The position numbers were made by a program, and so were the translations under genes. A model generated the notes under the pieces. That model saw only the letters and a list, made by a program, of their open reading frames with translations. It searched no databases and was not told the origin of the DNA. Below, piece by piece: positions 16,901-26,063 of a DNA stretch of 64,000 bases (positions within the stretch are counted from its first letter, which is position 1; every line of letters begins with the position of its first letter). Origin of the DNA: Paenibacillus peoriae KCTC 3763 (lineage in GTDB: Bacteria; Bacillota; Bacilli; Paenibacillales; Paenibacillaceae); NCBI RefSeq assembly GCF_000236805.1, contig NZ_AGFX01000038.1, positions 62,001-126,000 on the forward strand, given 5' to 3'.

Positions 16901-18097
16901 TTAGCCTATCAAGGCAGTTGTATCCCCTTTTTCGAGTATACGACTCCAGCCTGTGAGCAGAACTGCCACAAAAACCATAATGGCACCGATCCAGGTCGTA
17001 TGAATGAGACCCAACGAGTCAGTCACAAGCCCGCCGACATAAGCTCCAATCGCAATCCCTGCATTAAAGGCAGCAATATTGACGGCAGAGGCAACATCCA
17101 CAGCCTTGGGGGCAAAACGTTCCGCTAACATCACTACATATATTTGTAAACCAGGCACGTTCATAAATGCAAGCAACCCCATAAAAAAGATTGTAATCAG
17201 CCCCGCCGTTTTAAAAGATACGGTAAACAGCAGAAGGAACAGGACAACAGCCTGAATCAGGAACATGTAAAATAAAGCTGAAAGCGGCTTGCGGTTTGCA
17301 GCTTTTCCGCCGATAACATTCCCGATGGCAATCGCAATGCCGTACAGCAAAAGAATGAACGTTACGATATTGGGCTTAAATCCGGTTATGTCGTGAAGTA
17401 ATGGAGATAAATAAGTAAACACGACAAACGTGCCTCCATAACCCAGGGCTGTAATGATAAATGCGAGTAACAAGCGACCGTTGGTAACCAGTTTGGCCTG
17501 CTCGCGGAGAGGAGTCTTGTTCCCTTTGCGCAGCGTAGACGGCAGCAGCAGCAGATTGGCGATAAGTGCCACGATACCGACGACTACAATCGCCATGAAG
17601 GCGGCCCGCCAGCCCCATTGCTGCCCAACATAGGTGCCGAGAGGCACACCCGTGACCGTGGCTACAGTCAGCCCGGAAAACATGATGGAAATAGCACTGG
17701 CCCGCCGATCATCCGGCACAAGGTCGGCTGCGATGGTGGAGCCGATGGACATGAACACTCCGTGAGAAAATGCCGAGATGACGCGTGCGATCAGCAGCAA
17801 CACAATTCCGCTGGAGAGCGCGGCAAAGCTGTTGCCTATTATAAATACAATCATGATCCACAGCAGCAGCGTTTTACGGGGAACACTTGATGTTAGTGAG
17901 GTCAGGACAGGCGCCCCAATTGTTACCCCTAGTGCGTACAGCGTTACCGTTAGCGCGGACATGGTTACGGATATGTGCAAGTCCTGTGCGATCAGGGGAA
18001 GCAGCCCTACGCTGATGAACTCGGTTGTTCCTATGGCAAAGGCACTTATGGCTAAAGCCAGCAGCGGCCAAATACTTCGTTGTTGATCTGACGACAT
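16901..18097 (-). CDS. MFS transporter, DHA1 (YdhP/AraJ-like) efflux family
   Basis: The 398-residue protein has twelve predicted membrane helices and the DHA1 hallmarks: FAIGTTEFISVGLLPLIAQDL in helix 1, LARVISAFSHGVFMSIGSTIAADLVP in helix 4-5, and motif C-like GVPLGTYVGQQWGWRAAF. Such proteins export drugs, sugars or metabolites by proton antiport; the substrate here is unknown. ATG 18097 is preferred because an in-frame GTG at 18106 overlaps the GGGGTG site. It is divergent from an HxlR-type regulator and followed by the aldo/keto reductase gene. Confidence 0.88.
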   Translation of the reverse strand: MSSDQQRSIWPLLALAISAFAIGTTEFISVGLLPLIAQDLHISVTMSALTVTLYALGVTIGAPVLTSLTSSVPRKTLLLWIMIVFIIGNSFAALSSGIVLLLIARVISAFSHGVFMSIGSTIAADLVPDDRRASAISIMFSGLTVATVTGVPLGTYVGQQWGWRAAFMAIVVVGIVALIANLLLLPSTLRKGNKTPLREQAKLVTNGRLLLAFIITALGYGGTFVVFTYLSPLLHDITGFKPNIVTFILLLYGIAIAIGNVIGGKAANRKPLSALFYMFLIQAVVLFLLLFTVSFKTAGLITIFFMGLLAFMNVPGLQIYVVMLAERFAPKAVDVASAVNIAAFNAGIAIGAYVGGLVTDSLGLIHTTWIGAIMVFVAVLLTGWSRILEKGDTTALIG

Positions 18098-18173
18098 GTT
18101 TTTCACCCCTATATATAGAAATCTTCGACCAGCAGATGTTATTATGAATTATTCAAGCAAGTATGAACAGTAC

Positions 18174-18206
18174 GTACTTTTTAGTAATATAGGTACCAAA
18201 AAGTAC
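18174..18206. promoter_or_regulatory. Probable HxlR-family operator
   Basis: Arms GTACTTTTT (18174-18182) and AAAAAGTAC (18198-18206) form a 9-bp inverted repeat with a 15-base spacer, in the intergenic region between the MFS gene and the divergent HxlR gene. Known HxlR-family operators (for example those of YodB and relatives) have similar TAC…GTA dyads, so this is the likely site of autoregulation. Confidence 0.6.
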
Positions 18207-18286
18207 CCTTCATCCAAAACCATTAAGATCAAAACAGACAGTTAAGATATGTATAACACGAAGTGAAGCACATGGAGGGATCGGCA

Positions 18287-18652
18287 TTGGAACAGAAAAA
18301 ATACAACATCTCTGTTGAGGCGACGCTAGAGGTAATCGGGGGAAAATGGAAGTGTGTGATTCTGTGCCATTTGACACATGGAAAGATGCGGACAAGTGAA
18401 TTAAAGCGGCTAATGCCTTCCATTACACAAAAAATGCTGACTCAGCAGCTTCGGGAGCTGGAGCAGGACGGCATTGTTAACCGAATCAGCTACAATCAGG
18501 TTCCTCCCAAAGTGGAGTACGAGCTTAGCGAATATGGATGTAGTCTGAAAAGCATTTTGGATGACCTTTGTGCCTGGGGAGAAAGGCATATTATTAAAGA
18601 GTACGGGGATAAATCGACTGTTTTGGAAGATAATATCCTGAACAAGCTGTAA
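18287..18652 (+). CDS. HxlR-family transcriptional regulator
   Basis: The 121-residue winged-helix protein has the family core YNISVEATLEVIGGKWKCVILCHL with the IGGKWK motif, a recognition region ITQKMLTQQLRELEQDGIVNR, and the wing VPPKVEYELSEYG. The cysteine at the position of the redox-active residue in many HxlR sensors (WKCVIL) is present, so response to quinones, aldehydes or oxidants is possible. The TTG at 18287 is the best start, seven bases after GGAGGG; earlier in-frame ATG 18272 and GTG 18263 lack sites. It is divergent from the MFS/aldo-keto reductase operon, which it probably represses. Confidence 0.88.
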   Translation: MEQKKYNISVEATLEVIGGKWKCVILCHLTHGKMRTSELKRLMPSITQKMLTQQLRELEQDGIVNRISYNQVPPKVEYELSEYGCSLKSILDDLCAWGERHIIKEYGDKSTVLEDNILNKL

Positions 18653-18772
18653 AGCAAAAAGAGTGCTTCTTTTCCTTCTTCCTAAGCCCTTGGACCCTTG
18701 CAGGAACTTTGTGAAATAATTTACAATGTAAAAAAGTTTTACATTTTCTATCTGGAAGAAGGTTAAAAAGCC

Positions 18773-19609
18773 ATGAAAAAAAACTGGAAAGTTTGCCTAT
18801 CCAGCGTGTTTTCCATTTTCTTGGTCGTATGGATAACAGGATGTACTCCTCAGTCCGCGACTTCTAGCACCACCAACACCTCAGCCCCAGCAGCTAACAA
18901 TGTACATACGGTTGTTTAGAAAAGCCCGCACTGGTCCTATGAAGGAGATGAAGGACCCGAGCATTGGGGAGAGCTGGAAAAGGATTTTGCCGCTTGTGGT
19001 AACGGCCGCGAACAATCTCCTGTCAACATAGAACATACTCGTATAGAAGCTTCGCAGACGCAGCAACCGATACAGGTTCACTACACCAATACGAAAGTAT
19101 CCGTTCTGAATAATGGACACACCGTTCAAATCAATGCAGCCAGCCCCAGCAATTATATTGTACTGGACGGTACTAAGTTCACTTTAAAACAGTTTCATTT
19201 TCATCATCCCAGTGAACACCAAATAGATGGTAAAAATGCCGATATGGAGCTTCATTTTGTTCATCAGAGCGACAATGGCAGCACAGCTGTCTTAGGCGTA
19301 CTCATTCAAGATGGCAAGGAAAATAAAGCTTTTAGCCGTATTTGGCCCAAACTTCCAATAGATGTTTCCAAGGAAGCGGCTCTGGAGGAGGAAATAAATC
19401 TCGCTGCTCTTCTGCCAAAGGATCTGCACTCGGTACGCTACAACGGCTCTCTGACCACCCCTCCATGCACAGAGCATGTGAACTGGATCGTGCTGGAGCA
19501 GCCTATTGAAATGTCGGCGGACCAAATTAATCAGTTCGCTACCCTTTTTCCCGATAATCATCGTCCTGTACAAGAATTGGGAGCGCGTAAACTGACTGCC
19601 GATAAATAA
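18773..19609 (+). pseudogene. Alpha-carbonic anhydrase, interrupted by an in-frame TAG
   Basis: From ATG 18773 (AAGAAGG site upstream) one frame encodes a lipoprotein signal (lipobox WITGC), a Ser/Thr linker, and a full alpha-carbonic anhydrase domain with PHWSYEGDEGPEHWGEL, the zinc histidines in QFHFHHPSEH and ELHFVHQ, and LTTPPCTEHVNWIVL. The only break is TAG at 18917-18919, codon 49, between the signal and the catalytic domain. A single C-to-T change from CAG would explain it. Unless the stop is read through, the enzyme would not be exported. The catalytic part shows no other damage, so the break is recent or a sequence error. Confidence 0.85.
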
Positions 19610-19614
19610 TGCAA

Positions 19615-19658
19615 CCAAGAAGCCTCCTCTATTCATCTGGTTAGAGGGGGCTTCTTGG
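19615..19658. terminator. Hairpin between convergent genes
   Basis: A 16-bp stem with one wobble pair (19615-19630 with 19643-19658) lies between the carbonic anhydrase frame and the convergent oxidoreductase gene. U tracts are poor on both strands, but position and stability suggest a shared terminator. Confidence 0.6.
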
Positions 19659-19678
19659 TATAAAAGTCACTGGCCTCG

Positions 19679-20965
19679 CTACAAACGCACCAGTTCCTCC
19701 ACCTTCACCGGTAGACCTGTACGCATAGAGCGGTTGGCTGCGATGCCTGTCAAGATGGACCATGCACCGTCGATATGTGAAGCTGCACGATGAAACCGAT
19801 CCTCTGCCGGCTTATCGAAAATATCGCGCAGCATGACCGGATCTCCTCCACCATGTCCCCCCACGCCTTCCTCTACTTCGACCTCATAAGGTGCTGCAAA
19901 GTGAGGATAAACCGTGATGGTCTTCTCTTTTAACGCCCCCTCATCTGCCTTGCTACCACCGGAATTAACGTAGGACTGCTCGGATACCCGAACCTCCATC
20001 CGTCCCTTGGTGCCGTTAAATACGATGATAAAGCCCTCCCAAGGCATGTAAGCATTCAGCGAGTAGTTCATCACTGCCTTGTTCTTGTACTTCACCATGA
20101 CACTGAGTGTATCCTCAATGCTGATATTGTCGCCAAATACACTTTGATCGCGTATATAGCCATCCTCATGCTCAGCATCCAGATACATGCTTTTCAGATG
20201 CTCGTTACGGTCCAGATGCAGCGCAAAAGGATCATTTTCCGCCGCCTTGCTGCCGTAAGCCCGTTGGTAGAACTCCGTCACGCCGCGCTGCTCGGCATTT
20301 TCCCGGCCGTAAAATTTCAGATCGCCCATCGCATATACGGTCTCTGGCTTCGAGCCGAGCCAGAAGTTCATCAGGTCAAAATGATGCGTCGATTTATGCA
20401 CCAGCAGACCGCCGCTATTGCGCTTATCCCGGTGCCAGCGACGAAAATAATCGGCACCATGCTGTGTGTTCAGCAGCCATTCGAAATTGACCGACAAGAC
20501 ATCACCAAGCGTCCCGTCCATAATAATCTCGCGGATTTTCGTATTATGCGGCGCATAGCGGTAGTTAAAGGTGACACGTAGCTTGCGTCCGGTGCGGTCT
20601 ATGGCGTCCAAAATATCCTGGCATTTGTCCTCGTCCACCGTCATCGGCTTCTCGGAAATGACATCACAGCCCAGTTCCATCGCCCGGATAATATACCGAT
20701 GATGTACCCGGTCAACAGTCGTGACGATCACGATATCCGGCTTCGTTTCCGCGATCATCCGGTCAAATTCGTGGGCTTTATAGGTCGGAATCGGTTCATG
20801 CTCGTATTTCTCCTGCAACAGTCGGTTGGCATAATCCATTCTCGTCTGATTGACATCACAGAACGCGATCAGCTCCGAGGTATCCTTGAAAACGGTAACA
20901 ACTTCACCGTAAAAAAATTCGGCTCTGCCTCCGGTGCCCACAAGTGCATATTTGATTTTAGCCAA
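19679..20965 (-). CDS. Gfo/Idh/MocA-family oxidoreductase
   Basis: The 428-residue protein has an N-terminal Rossmann fold (KYALVGTGGRAEFF), the family EKP motif in CDVISEKPMTVDEDKC, and the substrate domain with GGLLVHKSTHHFDLMNFWLG, where the histidines are the usual catalytic region. These enzymes oxidise or reduce sugars and cyclitols with NAD(P). TTG 20965 is nine bases behind AAGGGT; a GTG at 20974 would touch that site. It is divergent from an AraC regulator at 21103, which is probably its regulator. The substrate is unknown. Confidence 0.88.
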   Translation of the reverse strand: MAKIKYALVGTGGRAEFFYGEVVTVFKDTSELIAFCDVNQTRMDYANRLLQEKYEHEPIPTYKAHEFDRMIAETKPDIVIVTTVDRVHHRYIIRAMELGCDVISEKPMTVDEDKCQDILDAIDRTGRKLRVTFNYRYAPHNTKIREIIMDGTLGDVLSVNFEWLLNTQHGADYFRRWHRDKRNSGGLLVHKSTHHFDLMNFWLGSKPETVYAMGDLKFYGRENAEQRGVTEFYQRAYGSKAAENDPFALHLDRNEHLKSMYLDAEHEDGYIRDQSVFGDNISIEDTLSVMVKYKNKAVMNYSLNAYMPWEGFIIVFNGTKGRMEVRVSEQSYVNSGGSKADEGALKEKTITVYPHFAAPYEVEVEEGVGGHGGGDPVMLRDIFDKPAEDRFHRAASHIDGAWSILTGIAANRSMRTGLPVKVEELVRL

Positions 20966-21102
20966 TTGGTTCACACCCTTTACTTGAATTGCTTTTATTT
21001 TATAGTATAAAAAAGAGCAAAATCTTCGCTTTTATTGTGAATTTTATCGTAAAGTATACATATATTATCCTCATGCATTCTTTCATAAAGGAGAGCGTTG
21101 AT

Positions 21103-21939
21103 ATGATTGCCACACCCCGTTTTGCCATCGAGCAAGCGCTACGGACGGTGCCGTTCAGCATGTCTGCCGACCATGTCCACCAAGCGCATGAAATCTACTA
21201 TCTGCTGGCAGGAGAACGCTACTACTACATTAATCAGCGGGTATACGCACTACAGAAGGGCGATTTGATCTGGATCAGCAAACACGATTTTCACCGTACG
21301 AGTAACAAGGGGAGCGGCAGCCATGAGCGAATTTTGATCAATTTCGATGAATCGTTTGTAGCCACGCCTATGCCTGTCGCTCCGTCCAGCGAACATAACC
21401 CGCTTCTTCTGCCTGAGAAAAGCTTCCTGCTGCGACCTTGCGCAGAGGAACAACGCGAGTTGGAGCACCTGTTCCAGCAAATGCTGGATGAATACCATCA
21501 AGAGCACGCATACCGCCAAATGTATCTCCAAAGCTTGCTGTTCCAGCTGCTTATCCGAATAAGACGCATACAATCCGCCTTTCCCGATACCATTGCACCG
21601 GAACGCAGCGAGAAGCAGCAGCGAGTATATTCGATCATTGAATACCTGCATGCACACTATGCGGAGAAGCTATCACTGGAGCAGCTGGCAGGGCATTTTT
21701 ATATTAGCAGCACGTATTTGTGCCGTATTTTCAAGCAAACCACAGGCTTTACCTTAATAGAGTATCTTCAGGATGTCCGGGTACAGCAGGCACGGGCGTA
21801 TCTGAGAGAAACGAACTGGAAAGTGACTGCCATTGCTGAAAAAACGGGCTTTGACAGCATCGCTCACTTTGGCCGTGTATTCAAGCAATACACCGCACAT
21901 ACCCCGTTGCAGTATCGAAAAAAACACAAAAAGGAGTAG
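21103..21939 (+). CDS. AraC-family transcriptional regulator
   Basis: The 278-residue protein has an N-terminal cupin sensor domain (HQAHEIYYLLAGERYYYINQRVYALQKGDLIWI in outline, residues about 20-60, with a metal- or sugar-binding-like HEIYY) and a C-terminal AraC DNA-binding domain (LSLEQLAGHFYISSTYLCRIFKQTTGFTLIEYL; WKVTAIAEKTGFDSIAHFGRVFKQYTAHTPLQYR in outline). ATG 21103 has AAAGGAGAG eight bases upstream; the longer in-frame start at 20989 has none. It shares a 137-bp promoter region with the divergent Gfo/Idh oxidoreductase gene, whose regulation it probably controls. Confidence 0.9.
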   Translation: MIATPRFAIEQALRTVPFSMSADHVHQAHEIYYLLAGERYYYINQRVYALQKGDLIWISKHDFHRTSNKGSGSHERILINFDESFVATPMPVAPSSEHNPLLLPEKSFLLRPCAEEQRELEHLFQQMLDEYHQEHAYRQMYLQSLLFQLLIRIRRIQSAFPDTIAPERSEKQQRVYSIIEYLHAHYAEKLSLEQLAGHFYISSTYLCRIFKQTTGFTLIEYLQDVRVQQARAYLRETNWKVTAIAEKTGFDSIAHFGRVFKQYTAHTPLQYRKKHKKE

Positions 21940-22036
21940 GAGCTTTCTCGGCATATTTTTTTACAAACACGAAAATCGGTTTCCCGGGTCTCATATAATG
22001 GGGATAGGGATGACGATAACAAGGAGGGAGCAGGGA

Positions 22037-23929
22037 ATGGGCCAAAACATTACCGGAATCCGCGAGGAGATCCGCCGGCTGGGCGGCGAGCTCATCCAAA
22101 GACAGCAGCCGGACGGCACCTGGCATTTTTGTTTCGAAAACGGGACGATGCTCGACGCATACACGATCATTCTTTTTCGCACGTTAAACGCGGAGAAGGA
22201 GGACCTGATCCGGGAGCTGCATGACCGCATCCTTGCCGCGCAGCAACCTGAAGGCTGCTGGAGGTGGTATAAGGACGAGGAAGAAGGCAATCTTTCCGCG
22301 ACGGTCGAAGCGTATTATGCGTTGTTGTACTCCGGGTACAGTCAGCCAAAGGACGAATCGGTTCAGCGGGCGAAGCGCTACATTCTGGACCGGGGCGGGA
22401 TCGGAAAAGCGGCGAGCCTGCTGACCAAAACGCTGCTGGCGGCGACCGGGCAAAGGAAATGGCCCGCCTCGCTTTCGCTCATTCCGATTGAAATGCTGCT
22501 GCTGCCTTCCTCTTTACCGCTCAGTTTTTTTGATTTTTCCGCCTATTCCCGCGTCCATTTGGTCCCGCTGCTCATTATGGCCGATCGGGATTTTTCCATT
22601 AAAACCACCCATACTCCCGATTTAAGCGAGCTTTATACCAACCGAGGCCAAGCCGAAGAGCCGCTTTCCCGGGAAAACCGCAAGCTGCTGAAGCACATCC
22701 AGTCCGCACTCGGCCATCTGGTCGGCACACCGCAGCGAATCCATCAAGCAGCAGTAAAAAAGGCGGAGCAATATATGCTGGAACGGATTGAGGGAGACGG
22801 AACCTTGTACACGTACGCCAGCAGCACCGTGCTGATGGTGCTCGCGCTGCTGGCCCTTGGATACGAGCCGCAGCATCCGGTGATCACGCACGCGGTTGAC
22901 GGCTTGTTCGCCATGCGTTGCAAGACTGACGGATACACCACCATCCAAAACTCCCCCTCCACCGTCTGGGATACCGCCCTACTGGCCTATGCGCTGCAGG
23001 AAGCCGGAGTGAGCGCCAGGCATCCCGCGATGCAGAAAGCTGCCGCCTATTTACGCTCCAAGCAGCATCGCAAAGCCGGAGATTGGCGGATTCACAATCC
23101 CGGCACCACCCCCGGCGGCTGGGGGTTTTCCGACACCAATACGATCATCCCCGACGTTGACGACTCTACGGCCGCTCTTCGCGCCATCCACAGCCTGTCC
23201 GAACGCGATCCCGCTTATCTCGAATCCTGGAACCGCGGCCTAAACTGGGTGATATCGATGCAAAACGACGACGGCGGCTGGCCGGCCTTTGAAAAAAACA
23301 CCGACAAGGAAATGCTCACCTGGCTGGCAATCGAAGAGGCCAAAGCGGCGGCCACCGATCCGTCGGAAGCGGATCTTACCGGTCGAGCGCTGGAGTACCT
23401 TGGGAATTTCGCCAAGCTCGACGTCCAGCACGGCTTTATCCAACGCGGGGCCGACTGGCTGACCAGCCATCAGCAGTCGGATGGTTCATGGTACGGCCAC
23501 TGGGGGATATGCTACATTTACGGAACTTGGGCGGCGCTAACGGGCCTGAAGGCCGTGGGGCTTCCTTCCGATCATGCCGCTGTAACCAAAGGGACGGATT
23601 GGCTGCTTGCCATCCAAAACGTGGACGGTGGCTGGGGGGAATCGTGCCGCAGCGATCAGGCGGAGCGTTATGTACCGCTTTACGCCAGCACGCCTTCGCA
23701 AACGGCCTGGGCGCTCGACGCGCTGATCGCGGTGCACGACCGGCCTACGCCCGAGATCGAGCGAGGTACTGCCAGATTGATCGAGCTGCTGCGCGAAGAC
23801 GGCTGGGCAAGCGCGTATCCGACCGGTGCCGGTTTACCGGTATATTTTTACGTCCGCTATCACAGCTACCGGTACATCTGGCCACTTCTGGCGCTGGGCC
23901 ATTATGTCAAGAAATACGGGGGAGGGTAA
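22037..23929 (+). CDS. Squalene-hopene / sporulenol cyclase (class II terpene cyclase)
   Basis: The 630-residue enzyme is a class II prenyl cyclase. The catalytic acid motif is IIPDVDDST near residue 373, and several QW repeats are visible (QQPDGTWHF, QQPEGCWRW, MQNDDGGWPAF, HQQSDGSWYGHWG, IQNVDGGWGES). Family members make hopanoids from squalene or, in Bacillus spores, sporulenol from tetraprenyl curcumene; the two cannot be told apart by eye. ATG 22037 follows AAGGAGGGAG. Codon use and base composition are visibly more GC-rich than in neighbouring genes. A cupin gene follows on the same strand, and the pair may have arrived together. Confidence 0.9.
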   Translation: MGQNITGIREEIRRLGGELIQRQQPDGTWHFCFENGTMLDAYTIILFRTLNAEKEDLIRELHDRILAAQQPEGCWRWYKDEEEGNLSATVEAYYALLYSGYSQPKDESVQRAKRYILDRGGIGKAASLLTKTLLAATGQRKWPASLSLIPIEMLLLPSSLPLSFFDFSAYSRVHLVPLLIMADRDFSIKTTHTPDLSELYTNRGQAEEPLSRENRKLLKHIQSALGHLVGTPQRIHQAAVKKAEQYMLERIEGDGTLYTYASSTVLMVLALLALGYEPQHPVITHAVDGLFAMRCKTDGYTTIQNSPSTVWDTALLAYALQEAGVSARHPAMQKAAAYLRSKQHRKAGDWRIHNPGTTPGGWGFSDTNTIIPDVDDSTAALRAIHSLSERDPAYLESWNRGLNWVISMQNDDGGWPAFEKNTDKEMLTWLAIEEAKAAATDPSEADLTGRALEYLGNFAKLDVQHGFIQRGADWLTSHQQSDGSWYGHWGICYIYGTWAALTGLKAVGLPSDHAAVTKGTDWLLAIQNVDGGWGESCRSDQAERYVPLYASTPSQTAWALDALIAVHDRPTPEIERGTARLIELLREDGWASAYPTGAGLPVYFYVRYHSYRYIWPLLALGHYVKKYGGG

Positions 23930-24024
23930 CTTTTGAAAAAAACGCCTCGGCGGCCAGTTTTCTTCCCGACATATTCCCCTGTCGCAAACATATATATTCA
24001 GTAGAAGTTGAGGTGCCAAAGCGA

Positions 24025-24762
24025 ATGGAAAGGCAGGGGACAACCGTGGCGGATTCTTATATGGATTTCACTTCACCCTCCGCGCAATTTACATACGACT
24101 TGAGAAACAACCCGGCATTCATAAAAGATGAACGCAATTACTTTAACTTATTGTCCATCAAACAGCTAAATACGTTAGGGAACATGTCGATGCTGGATAC
24201 TTACCTGGACAAGGGCAACGCCATCGAACCGCATTACCACCAAAACGCTTCGGAACTCGTTTATTGCATCTCGGGCGAAATCATCGTTTCCATCATTAAT
24301 CCGTTCACTAAGGAACTTCGGCATTATGCTATCCGGCCCGGTCAGACGGCCAACGTGCCGCAAGCTTGGTGGCATTATGACACCGCCGCCGTCGACGGGA
24401 CGCATTTTTTGGCGATTTTCGACGCACCGATCCCCGAGATCATTCCCGTTTCCGACATGCTGCGGTTAACGCCGGCCGAAGTATTCGCGCATGTCTATTG
24501 CCTTGATGAAGCCAAAGTAAAAGAGGCTTTTGCCCCGCTGAATCAATCCGTGATCATCGGGCCACCAAAAGGCTGTCAAAAGGCAACTCAGAGCGCTCAC
24601 TATCAGCCGCAGCAGCCTTATCCTGCCTCATGCACCCATCCCCCCTACCAGGGATATGGTCTTCGCCCGTACCAGCAAAGCGACGGCAATCCGCAGCGGC
24701 CGCAGGTCATCGGAAATGGCTGGGAGCATTTGCCCACAAGCTGGGGGCCATTGAATAGATAG
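24025..24762 (+). CDS. Cupin-domain protein with a proline/tyrosine-rich tail
   Basis: The 245-residue product contains a single germin-type cupin (about residues 55-150): the first motif is EPHYHQNASELVYCISGEIIVSI with metal-binding His-His-Glu, and the second PGQTANVPQAWWHYDTA provides the late histidine. Oxalate decarboxylase-type and spore-coat cupins look like this. From about residue 185 the chain becomes rich in Q, P and Y and may be an acquired run-on through sequence that looks like a decayed gene on the other strand. ATG 24025 has GAGGTG ten bases upstream; GTG 24046 behind AGGGGA is an alternative. It is the partner of the cyclase gene, 95 bp downstream. Confidence 0.75.
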   Translation: MERQGTTVADSYMDFTSPSAQFTYDLRNNPAFIKDERNYFNLLSIKQLNTLGNMSMLDTYLDKGNAIEPHYHQNASELVYCISGEIIVSIINPFTKELRHYAIRPGQTANVPQAWWHYDTAAVDGTHFLAIFDAPIPEIIPVSDMLRLTPAEVFAHVYCLDEAKVKEAFAPLNQSVIIGPPKGCQKATQSAHYQPQQPYPASCTHPPYQGYGLRPYQQSDGNPQRPQVIGNGWEHLPTSWGPLNR

Positions 24763-24791
24763 CCCCACAGCGCTTGATGCTCGGTCTGCAT
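24628..24791 (-). pseudogene. Possible remnant of a regulator gene downstream of the sugar-binding protein
   Basis: Reading the minus strand just after the stop of the sugar-binding protein gene, one frame opens with ATG 24791 (MQTEHQALWGYLFNG) and, after about twenty codons, a second frame continues with a plausible protein segment (ISDDLRPLRIAVALLVRAK) to a stop at 24628. The hydrophobic and arginine pattern resembles the linker of AraC-type response regulators that often sit beside sugar-binding proteins. The frame change and lack of conserved domains make this a weak call. Confidence 0.3.
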
Positions 24792-24830
24792 CTGGCCACC
24801 CTCCTCCCCGGTCACGGCTGTATCCCGTGC

Positions 24831-26063
24831 TTACTTGACCGCCTTGGATATGATCTGATTCAGCTTCTCAATCGTGGCGTCGGCATCCTGCTTCCCTAGG
24901 AGCATCAGATCCATCGCTTCTGTGATATCCGAGTTTAATCCCGGCACCTGAGCATCACAGGCCAGTGCAGAGCCATGTCCATGTCCTCTGTCGCGTCCTT
25001 CGGTCAAATAGCTGGAATGCTCAACCAGCCGGGCCTCCTGCCCCTTCACAGAAACATAAAATGCCGCCAGCTTCATGGCCTCTTGCAGATGCAGACTGTT
25101 TTTGTTCACGGCTACATAGGCAACCGGTATGGCGACAAATTCATTTTTGCCAGTGTTCGAGGGCCAATAAATATAGTCAAAGTCAAGGCTTTTATTTTGA
25201 CTAAACAAGGGCTCAAGCCATCTTCCCGCCGCCAGCATGCCGACCTGATTGGACATGAACATCGCATCTGCCCCCTGCCCCTTGGGAAGCGAACCGAGGT
25301 ATATCGCATTTCCCCTGTTCACCATATCGTACATGAAGCGGAAGGCTTCCTTGCCCTTTTCATTATGATCCAGTACGTATTTACCTTGTTCATCAAAAAT
25401 CCGGCCGCCATTCGACCACACCCATGAATACCAGTGAGCCCACCAGTTTTCGGCCATATAGCCTTGCTTTCCGGCAGCCTTCAGCTTCGATGTAACTTCC
25501 TCAAAGGCATCCCAGTTCCACTTGCCTTCGTGATCATATTCCTGCGGTGTCTTCACACCTGCTTCTTTAAAGACCTTTTTGTTGTAATACATCACCATCA
25601 GATTCGAGTCAGGAGTGACCCCATAGATTTCCCCATCACGCTTCGCCGGGCCCCACAATCCTTCTGGAAAATCCTCGGCCTTCACATCACTCGCATCACT
25701 TTTTAGAAATTCACCCAAAGGCTGTATCTGCTTCGCCTCAATCAAACGTGCAATCGTCGGTTCATACGAATAAAAGACATCCGGTTCGCGACTTCCCTGA
25801 AGCTGTGTCAGCAGCTTTTGCTCATATTGGTCTCCCGGCACAGGCACCAGCTTAACCTCAATATTCGGGTTTTCCTTTTCAAATGCATCCAATGCCCGCT
25901 GGTACACCTTCACCTCCGTAGGATTCCCCCAGACCTGCATGGTCAGCCGCACTTTTTTACCTTCTGTGCTCTCCAGCTTGGGAGAGGTACTGCATGCCGC
26001 TGCCAGTAAAAACAGAACGCTGAGAAAAAAGCCAAGCTTGATCCAACTCATGTAATCGTCCAT
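24831..26063 (-). CDS. Extracellular sugar-binding lipoprotein (ABC solute-binding family 1)
   Basis: The 410-residue protein has a lipoprotein signal with lipobox LLAAAC, then the solute-binding family 1 pattern: RLTMQVWGNPTEVKVYQRALDAFEKENP near the mature N-terminus, a DVFYSYEPTIARLIE segment, YGVTPDSNLMVMYYNKKVFKEAG, and WNWDAFEEVTSKLKAAG. Such proteins deliver sugars to a membrane ABC importer. ATG 26063 is fixed by AGGAGG eight bases upstream. No permease or ATPase gene is adjacent, so it is an orphan; a possible regulator remnant follows it. Sugar specificity is unknown. Confidence 0.88.
   Translation of the reverse strand: MDDYMSWIKLGFFLSVLFLLAAACSTSPKLESTEGKKVRLTMQVWGNPTEVKVYQRALDAFEKENPNIEVKLVPVPGDQYEQKLLTQLQGSREPDVFYSYEPTIARLIEAKQIQPLGEFLKSDASDVKAEDFPEGLWGPAKRDGEIYGVTPDSNLMVMYYNKKVFKEAGVKTPQEYDHEGKWNWDAFEEVTSKLKAAGKQGYMAENWWAHWYSWVWSNGGRIFDEQGKYVLDHNEKGKEAFRFMYDMVNRGNAIYLGSLPKGQGADAMFMSNQVGMLAAGRWLEPLFSQNKSLDFDYIYWPSNTGKNEFVAIPVAYVAVNKNSLHLQEAMKLAAFYVSVKGQEARLVEHSSYLTEGRDRGHGHGSALACDAQVPGLNSDITEAMDLMLLGKQDADATIEKLNQIISKAVK

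Noticed and set aside
19615-19658. Hairpin considered as a riboswitch or small RNA
   Set aside because: It lies at the 3' ends of two convergent genes and has only a simple stem, so a terminator is the simpler reading.
23488-24024. Continuous open frame upstream of the cupin start
   Set aside because: This part is out-of-frame translation of the cyclase gene; the cupin gene has its own start behind GAGGTG at 24025.
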